DNA of 10,756 bases from Baffinella frigidus (Eukaryota; Cryptophyceae; Cryptomonadales; Baffinellaceae), in assembly GCA_026770585.1 (NCBI GenBank), contig MU646386.1, positions 408,062 to 418,817 of the forward strand, given 5' to 3'. A model generated the notes under the pieces. That model did no database searches. It saw nothing but the letters and a program-made list of their open reading frames with translations, and was not told the origin of the DNA. Of the stretch, positions 7,418 through 10,756 are shown piece after piece. The translations under genes and the position numbers were made by a program. Position 1 is the stretch's first letter. Every line of letters begins with the position of its first letter.

Positions 7418-7667
7418 GGTTTATGGTTCAGGGTTTATGGCTTATGGTTTGTGGTTTATTGTTTATGGTTCAGGTTTTAGGTTTCAGGGTGTAGGGTGTA
7501 GGGTGTAGGGTGTAGGGTGTAGGGTGTAGGGTGTAGGGTGTAGGGTGTAGGGTGCAGGGTGTAGGGCGTAAAACGTAGGGCGTAGGGCGTAGGGTGTAGG
7601 ATGTAGGGTGTAGGGTGTAGGGTGTAGAGTGTAGGGTGCAGGGTGCAGGGTGTAGGGTGTAGGGTTG
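7418..7667 (+). repeat. Telomere-like array dominated by GGGTGTA units
   Basis: It opens with TTTATGG and related units (7418-7490) and then becomes an almost perfect GGGTGTA run, a one-base variant of GGGTTTA, with a few GGGTGCA and GGGCGTA units. On the minus strand it yields a meaningless heptapeptide TLHPTPY frame. Confidence 0.95.
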
Positions 7668-7675
7668 AGTGAGAC

Positions 7676-7939
7676 CTCTCCCAGCAGCTTCTCGCTGGAG
7701 TCCCTCACGTCTCTCACCCGCCCCACGCATCCCTTCAGGACGTCGGCTGTCCCTTGGAGCTCTTTGCATCTCCCGACAGTCCCTTGGAGCCCTTGAGATG
7801 TTTCCGGATCCTTCTGGATCTTTGTGGATCTTTCTGGATTCTTCTGGAGCGGTCTTGAGCTTTCGGGATCGTTTTGGAGCTCGGTGCCCCGCGGACTGAT
7901 GTGCTGGCTCGGGTTTGGGCCCCGTTCGCACCTGTGCGC
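7676..7939 (-). CDS. Probable internal exon encoding ten-residue repeats (LQxxPE type)
   Basis: The acceptor CCCCCCCTTTCGACAG ends at 7940 and a possible donor GAG|GTCTCA starts at 7675. Between them 88 codons are open, phase 0 at both ends. The translation falls into ten-residue repeats: ELQNDPESSR, PLQKNPERST, KIQKDPETSQ, GLQGTVGRCK, ELQGTADVLK. It then has a charged helical end (VRDVRDSSEKLLGE). At DNA level this is a 10-bp periodic repeat (GGATCTTTCT-like on plus). A second minus frame (7931-7470) is also open and low-complexity, so the frame choice is a judgement based on residue mix. It lies downstream of the TRAF-type exons on the same strand and could belong to that gene. The function is not recognised. 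Confidence 0.4.
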
Positions 7940-7940
7940 C

Positions 7941-8236
7941 TGTCGAAAGGGGGGCAGTGATCAGAGGAATGGAAGCCCTCCTTCGCAGATGGATTGATGT
8001 GATGCAGATGTATATATGTGAAGAGGCGTTCCTAGTAGGCTCATACCTGGCTACGTATGACCACTAAGTGGACCTCGCAGGTGGTCCACTCCCAAATAAT
8101 CACGTTTCCAGAGACCGGGGAGGGGAACTCTGGGAATGGCGAGTCCGGGCCTTTTCCCACCCGAAAGTTGATGAATTTACACCGCAAATCCAGCATGTCG
8201 ACGCAGGAACAGTCAGTCAACCCGAGAGAGGCAGGG
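7941..8236. other. Possible intron or spacer between minus-strand exons
   Basis: No exon is supported. It ends, on the minus strand, with a pyrimidine-rich acceptor at 7940. A hairpin with perfect 8-bp arms, AGTGGACC (8067-8074) and GGTCCACT (8083-8090), lies inside. TATATATG occurs at 8009-8016. Confidence 0.35.
8067..8090. repeat. Hairpin, perfect 8-bp arms
   Basis: AGTGGACC and GGTCCACT are reverse complements separated by TCGCAGGT. The role is unknown. Confidence 0.7.
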
Positions 8237-8800
8237 CTAGAAAATGCACGGTTCTAGATGCGAGTGGTCGGAGCGCACCCTCGACTCCCCGGGCGTGAAC
8301 GCGAACCCGCACACCGCACACGCCCCCCCCCGCCACACGCACTCCGCCTCGTGCGCCCCCACGTCCTTCCGCCGCACCATCGCCCCGCACCCCGGAAGCG
8401 TGCACGCGGTATCTTCGAACCTGTTTGAAGGGTTTAGGGTTTAGGGAACCTCCTCTGATACGTGCTCCGACGGAGCAGCTCCGCTGAGAGAAGGGACTGT
8501 ACACCCTAAACCCTGAACCCTAAACCCTAAACCCTAAACCCTAAACCCTAAACCCTAAACCCTAAACCCTAAACCCTAAACCCTAAACCCTAAACCTTAA
8601 ATTCTAGACCCTAAACCCCAAACCTTAAACCCTAAACCCTAAACCCTAAACCCTAAACCTTAAAACCTAAACCCTAAACCCTGAACCCTCAACCCCGACC
8701 CCAGGGACCTGCACTCCGCCAAGTGCCCCGCAAGTGCCCCCAGCGTCCCCGTCCACCCGCACGCCTCTTGCTCTCGGGCGGCACCATCTTGGACACCACC
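8237..8800 (-). CDS. TRAF-type zinc-finger protein, partial, spliced, possibly decaying
   Basis: Exon A ends at 8709 and encodes CGWTGTLGALAGHLAEC. Exon B runs 8420-8237 and encodes CTLPGCGAMVRRKDVGAHEAEC, then CAVC, then HLEPC, and stops at TAG 8239-8237. The cysteine and histidine spacing is C-x11-H-x3-C-x6-C-x4-C-x11-H-x3-C-x6-C-x2-C, typical of TRAF-type zinc fingers, which bind zinc and usually mediate protein-protein contacts in signalling or ubiquitin pathways. Donor TGCAG|GTCCCT and acceptor TTCAAACAG|G join in phase 2 through an Arg codon. Upstream, VSKMVPPESKRR (about 8799-8764) is in a different frame from CGWTG. It resembles the expected start of the finger but has Pro (8778-8776) where Cys is expected. 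This suggests a one-base loss and decay, or a splice I cannot see. No RING or MATH domain is visible. The gene probably extends both ways. Confidence 0.65.
8428..8446 (+). repeat. Short TTTAGGG block facing the larger CCCTAAA array
   Basis: Two to three TTTAGGG units on plus. With 8504-8697 they form the order (TTTAGGG)n, 57 bp of other sequence, (CCCTAAA)n. The spacer contains the palindrome GCTCCG-A-CGGAGC (8464-8476). Confidence 0.85.
8504..8697 (-). repeat. Interstitial telomere-like array, C-strand on plus, best conserved
   Basis: About 27 units, mostly exact CCCTAAA, with a less regular part at 8595-8630 and CCCTGAA/CCCTCAA units at its right end. Confidence 0.96.
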
Positions 8801-8939
8801 CTGGCGTACGTAGGTGCCTCGCTCGCGCGCGTCGTCAGTCCCGGGCGTGGGGAAGGCTGTGAGGCGGGGGCGTTTGGAGGGGCGTGAGGAAGCGCTGAGG
8901 TCTTGTCTGTAGTGATCACGCCGTTTCCTGGAAGGGCAT

Positions 8940-9020
8940 GGCGTTTGTAAGTACCAGAGAGAGAGGCGTTTGTTAGTCTTATACGAGAGAGAGAGATATT
9001 TGTTTGCACCATAGAGAGAG
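8940..9020. repeat. Three imperfect ~30-bp units ending in GAGAGAGAG
   Basis: Each unit has a GCGTTTGT- or ATATTTGT-like start and a GA-rich end (CAGAGAGAGAG, CGAGAGAGAGAG, ATAGAGAGAG). Confidence 0.7.
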
Positions 9021-9049
9021 CCATGTGTGCGCACCAGCACAGCGTGTTG

Positions 9050-9097
9050 GTAGGACGGGAACTCCGACTCATGTGGGTAGACGGGAACTTCGACTCT
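9050..9097. repeat. Short direct repeat of GACGGGAACTYCGACTC
   Basis: GGTAGGACGGGAACTCCGACTC at 9050-9071 is repeated as GGTAGACGGGAACTTCGACTC at 9077-9097, with one base missing in the second copy. Confidence 0.75.
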
Positions 9098-9133
9098 GGG
9101 AGGGCAACTCCGGGAAACATTGAGACAGCGGCG

Positions 9134-9223
9134 ATGTCTGAGGAGGACCTCTGGAGAGAATACTGGACGAGATCTAATCCCGCGAGGTACTTGATTTCAA
9201 TGCTCTGGAGTTCCCCGTATTAG
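9134..9223 (+). CDS. Weak candidate exon or short ORF
   Basis: From the ATG at 9134 the frame reads MSEEDLWREYWTRSNPARYL and nine further residues to a TAG. The acidic and aromatic mix looks more like protein than the neighbouring frames. A donor-like GAG|GTACTT lies at 9186-9191. There is no domain match and nothing else supports it. Confidence 0.2.
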   Translation: MSEEDLWREYWTRSNPARYLISMLWSSPY

Positions 9224-9304
9224 AAAAAATGGTGCTGCAGATGGTGCTGCGGACCCTCATCCTGGATTGCGCATCGCCAATACATGGCGCATGGTTCGAA
9301 TGAT

Positions 9305-9320
9305 GGGGGGGGGGGGGGGG
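9305..9320 (+). repeat. Run of 16 G
   Basis: A homopolymer of sixteen G on the plus strand, which could form a G-quadruplex and is prone to length error in sequencing. Confidence 0.9.
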
Positions 9321-9408
9321 TCTGCAACCTCAGGGACTTGCAGAGTGCAGGACAGTGCAGAGGGACGCACGCACGAGACACCGGGTTTCGAATGCGTGGT
9401 TGTTTGTT

Positions 9409-9472
9409 TTAGAGAGAGAGATAGCGAGAGAGAGGAAGCGAGCGAGAGAGAGACAGGGAGAGAGCGAGCGGC
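9409..9472 (+). repeat. GA-rich microsatellite
   Basis: Repeats of GAGA and GCGAGAGA. On the minus strand this is a CT tract that could act as a polypyrimidine stretch. Confidence 0.85.
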
Positions 9473-9510
9473 TGCCACCTGAGTGCCTTGCTGAGTGCTT
9501 CGGGCGTCAG

Positions 9511-9588
9511 GTTCTCGTTCTTGGAGGTGCTCCTGCTCACGGAAAGTCAGCCACGTTAGAGAGTTTGGATAAGATTCGCCATGATTGA
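9511..9588 (+). CDS. Weak candidate exon with a Walker A-like motif
   Basis: After a possible acceptor CGGGCGTCAG (ending 9510) one frame reads VLVLGGAPAHGKSATLESL and stops at TGA 9586-9588. GAPAHGKS (9526-9549) fits the P-loop pattern GxxxxGK[ST] and follows a hydrophobic strand, as in P-loop NTPases. The stretch is only 25 codons with no Walker B, and such a motif can arise by chance in a window this size. Another frame from the same acceptor is also open for 15 codons. Confidence 0.25.
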   Translation, partial: VLVLGGAPAHGKSATLESLDKIRHD

Positions 9589-9666
9589 ACCACGACATTG
9601 GCAGAAACGTGGCGCTCTAGATCAGGGAAACGTTGAAAAGAAAAAACGAGGGGGGGGTGGGGGGCA

Positions 9667-9948
9667 TCACCTCTTGAAGTATGTGAGCTTCACGCCGCTG
9701 AAAATCGCTTCTCTCTGAAGGTCCTCGAGATCGAGGACTTGGTAGTCACCCGGGAATCCCCACCAGTCCCCGCTCCGCTCAAAGCTGCCCGGGTGCTTGG
9801 CGCGGAGTGAACTCGCAAAGGATTGCGCGGACAAAATGTGCTGCACCAAATCGTGTTTCTGGAAACTTCCATTGCTGCACGTGACGCCACTGTCTCTGGA
9901 GAGAGCGATGAGACCGATCAAGCTCATCTCGTGGAGTGTCGTGCTGTC
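9667..9948 (-). CDS. Probable C-terminal exon of an unrecognised minus-strand gene
   Basis: Acceptor CACTCTTCACAG ends at 9949 and 93 codons then run to TGA 9669-9667. The protein is balanced in composition: LHEMSLIGLIALSRDSG, FQKHDLVQHILSAQSFASSL, DWWGFPGDYQVLDLEDL and a basic end, GVKLTYFKR. No family is recognised. Upstream is a long CT-rich tract (the GA microsatellite at 10017-10065 on plus) that would suit an intron, with a possible donor CAG|GTGTGG at 10151 in matching phase 0. Confidence 0.5.
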   Translation of the reverse strand, partial: DSTTLHEMSLIGLIALSRDSGVTCSNGSFQKHDLVQHILSAQSFASSLRAKHPGSFERSGDWWGFPGDYQVLDLEDLQREAIFSGVKLTYFKR

Positions 9949-10016
9949 CTGTGAAGAGTGGGGAGCAAGGGCTCAAAGGTCGGTACATGGACACAGCACG
10001 TTCAGTTCTAAGACGG

Positions 10017-10065
10017 TGAGAGAGCGAGAGATCGGGATAGAGAGAGAAAGAAAGAGAGAGATCCA
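10017..10065 (+). repeat. GA-rich microsatellite within a predicted minus-strand intron
   Basis: Runs of GAGAGA and GAAAGAAAGAGAGAGAG. On the minus strand it is a strong pyrimidine tract upstream of the acceptor at 9949, although more than 60 bp away from it. Confidence 0.85.
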
Positions 10066-10151
10066 CAGCAGCAGCGGCTGCCCCGTTTCTCTCCAGAAAC
10101 AAGTTCGAACACAGGAATTACCGCACACTCGATGCAAGCTACGATCCACAC

Positions 10152-10229
10152 CTGATGCAAGCCCCCCTTCCGAATCACCGACATGAGCATCGGGGAGAGG
10201 CCGCGTACCCAGACGTTCTCACCCCCCAG
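10152..10229 (-). CDS. Possible preceding exon of the same minus-strand gene
   Basis: The frame reads NVWVRGLSPMLMSVIRKGGLHQ, ending exactly before the donor GTGTGG at 10151, phase 0, and could join to DSTTLHEMSL of the next exon. The left boundary is uncertain (TGAG|AAC near 10225 is one option). The frame continues upstream into a low-complexity Gly/Lys/Glu stretch that I take to be intronic or spurious. Confidence 0.3.
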
Positions 10230-10234
10230 AGAGG

Positions 10235-10355
10235 GAGCAGCGTCCCCGCCCCCCCCGCCGCCCCCCGTCCCCGCCCTCCCTCGCTCCTTTCCACCACACG
10301 CCTCCCCACCCTGCTTTTCTCCGGCCTTTCCGCCCTCCTTTTCTCTGGCGGAATC
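10235..10355 (+). repeat. Pyrimidine-rich tract (C-rich), candidate triplex-forming DNA
   Basis: Around 120 bases that are very largely C and T on plus, with several runs of five or more C. It produces misleading Pro-rich and Gly-rich open frames on the two strands. Confidence 0.7.
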
Positions 10356-10442
10356 CATGACGGAGGATGACACGGGCGGAGGGGCGCGCTTGTTCGGAAC
10401 CGCGGGGGTAAGACAGGTGTCTCGGACATGGTTGAGACTCAC

Positions 10443-10517
10443 GCGAAGCTGCGCGGCAGTCTTAGGCCTCTTCTCTGCAAGTTCCCTGCGAATCCACGGG
10501 GGTTGTGGTTTAGGGAT
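10443..10517 (-). CDS. Possible exon ending at a GTGAGT donor
   Basis: A frame opening after a TAA reads IPKPQPPWIRRELAEKRPKT then AAQLR. It ends at CGC just before a consensus GTGAGT (10442-10437). The charged helical character is faintly like the second helix-turn-helix of Tc1/mariner transposases, but the match is too short to name. Confidence 0.25.
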
Positions 10518-10639
10518 CGAGGTTTACACAGTTTGCATACGGCTTTGACCCGCCGCCAAACGACCAGGGAAAACAATGTTTTCTGATGCAGTCAGCACAT
10601 GGTATACACAGCGGCCGCCACACCACTTAGCAGCCTTTT

Positions 10640-10657
10640 CGCCCGGATTTCCGGGCG
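10640..10657. repeat. Perfect hairpin, 8-bp arms
   Basis: CGCCCGGA (10640-10647) and TCCGGGCG (10650-10657) are exact reverse complements around TT. The sequence from 10518 to the telomeric block otherwise shows nothing recognisable. Confidence 0.7.
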
Positions 10658-10678
10658 AGATTCCCTGGGTGTACGGCA

Positions 10679-10756
10679 TAGGGTTTAGGGTTTGGGGTTT
10701 AGGGTTAAGGGTTCAGGGTTCGGGGTTTAGGGTTTAGGGTTTAGGGTTGAGGGTTT
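10679..10756 (+). repeat. Interstitial telomere-like array, G-strand, runs off the window
   Basis: TTTAGGG units mixed with TTTGGGG, TTAAGGG, TTCAGGG, TTCGGGG and TTGAGGG. The end lies outside this window, so whether this is internal or subterminal cannot be told. Confidence 0.93.

Larger units (their letters stand above)
8421..8708 (-). other. Predicted intron of the TRAF-type gene, made of telomere-like repeat
   Basis: On the minus strand it starts GTCCCTGGGG at 8708 and ends AAACCCTTCAAACAG at 8421, 288 bp. Splicing is phase 2 and gives the spacing HLAEC-x6-C, the same as HEAEC-x6-C in the next finger. More than 200 of its bases are telomere-like repeat. Confidence 0.65.

Noticed and set aside
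7470-7675. TLHPTPY heptapeptide frames on minus
   Set aside because: They arise automatically from a 7-bp telomere-variant repeat read in triplets.
8217-8504. Minus open frame of 95 codons over the zinc-finger exon
   Set aside because: It is a different frame of the same strand. Its translation lacks any motif, while the neighbouring frame carries the ordered Cys/His pattern.
9230-9302. 24-codon ORF after AAAAAATGG
   Set aside because: Very short and built partly from a 12-bp duplication (ATGGTGCTGCRG); nothing indicates translation.
9285-9315. GGTTCGAAT as a tRNA B-box
   Set aside because: The flanking bases do not form a T-stem and no A-box or acceptor stem is present.

Overview
This is eukaryotic nuclear DNA, most likely from an alga or related protist whose telomere repeat is the plant-type TTTAGGG/CCCTAAA. 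Candidate groups are cryptophytes, chromerids, dinoflagellates and green algae; the sequence does not decide between them. The evidence is short exons with GT-AG introns, Kozak-like starts (AACGATGG), a spliced TRAF-type zinc-finger gene, at least nine blocks of interstitial telomere-like repeat, foldback elements and minisatellites. There are no bacterial operons, no rRNA or tRNA genes that I can recognise, and no CRISPR array.

Layout. 1-3580: two paralogous genes lie head to head around a 0.8 kb intergenic region. The left copy (minus strand, 694 to beyond base 1) and the right copy (plus strand, 1478 to 3580) both have a first intron of exactly 124 bp with the same phase and the same acceptor. 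Exon 2 is almost identical between them, while exon 1 is strongly diverged. Their product is not firmly recognised; part of exon 2 looks PAS-like. 3581-4830: little coding potential; telomere-like blocks and two foldback elements. 4829-5783: a 21-bp minisatellite of about 45 units. 6097-6940: AAAAACTGG repeats, more foldback elements, a short telomeric block and a 37-bp direct repeat. 7305-7667: two more telomere-like blocks. 7676-8800, minus strand: exons of a TRAF-type zinc-finger gene plus a neighbouring exon made of ten-residue repeats. 8940-10350: GA/CT microsatellites around weakly supported exons, the best being a minus-strand C-terminal exon at 9667-9948. 10679-10756: telomere-like repeat running off the window.

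The main observation is that telomere-like blocks coincide with predicted introns. In the TRAF-type gene, removing 8708-8421 (minus strand) with a GT donor and an AG acceptor keeps the frame and restores the Cys-x6-Cys spacing seen in the next finger. The intron so defined is almost wholly TTTAGGG repeat. In the right-hand paralogue, 2718-3157 can be removed in phase 0, which joins two coding-like stretches, and is again almost pure CCCTAAA-type repeat. A third block starts directly at a possible donor at 7675. These splice calls rest on reading frame and motif spacing only; RNA evidence would decide.
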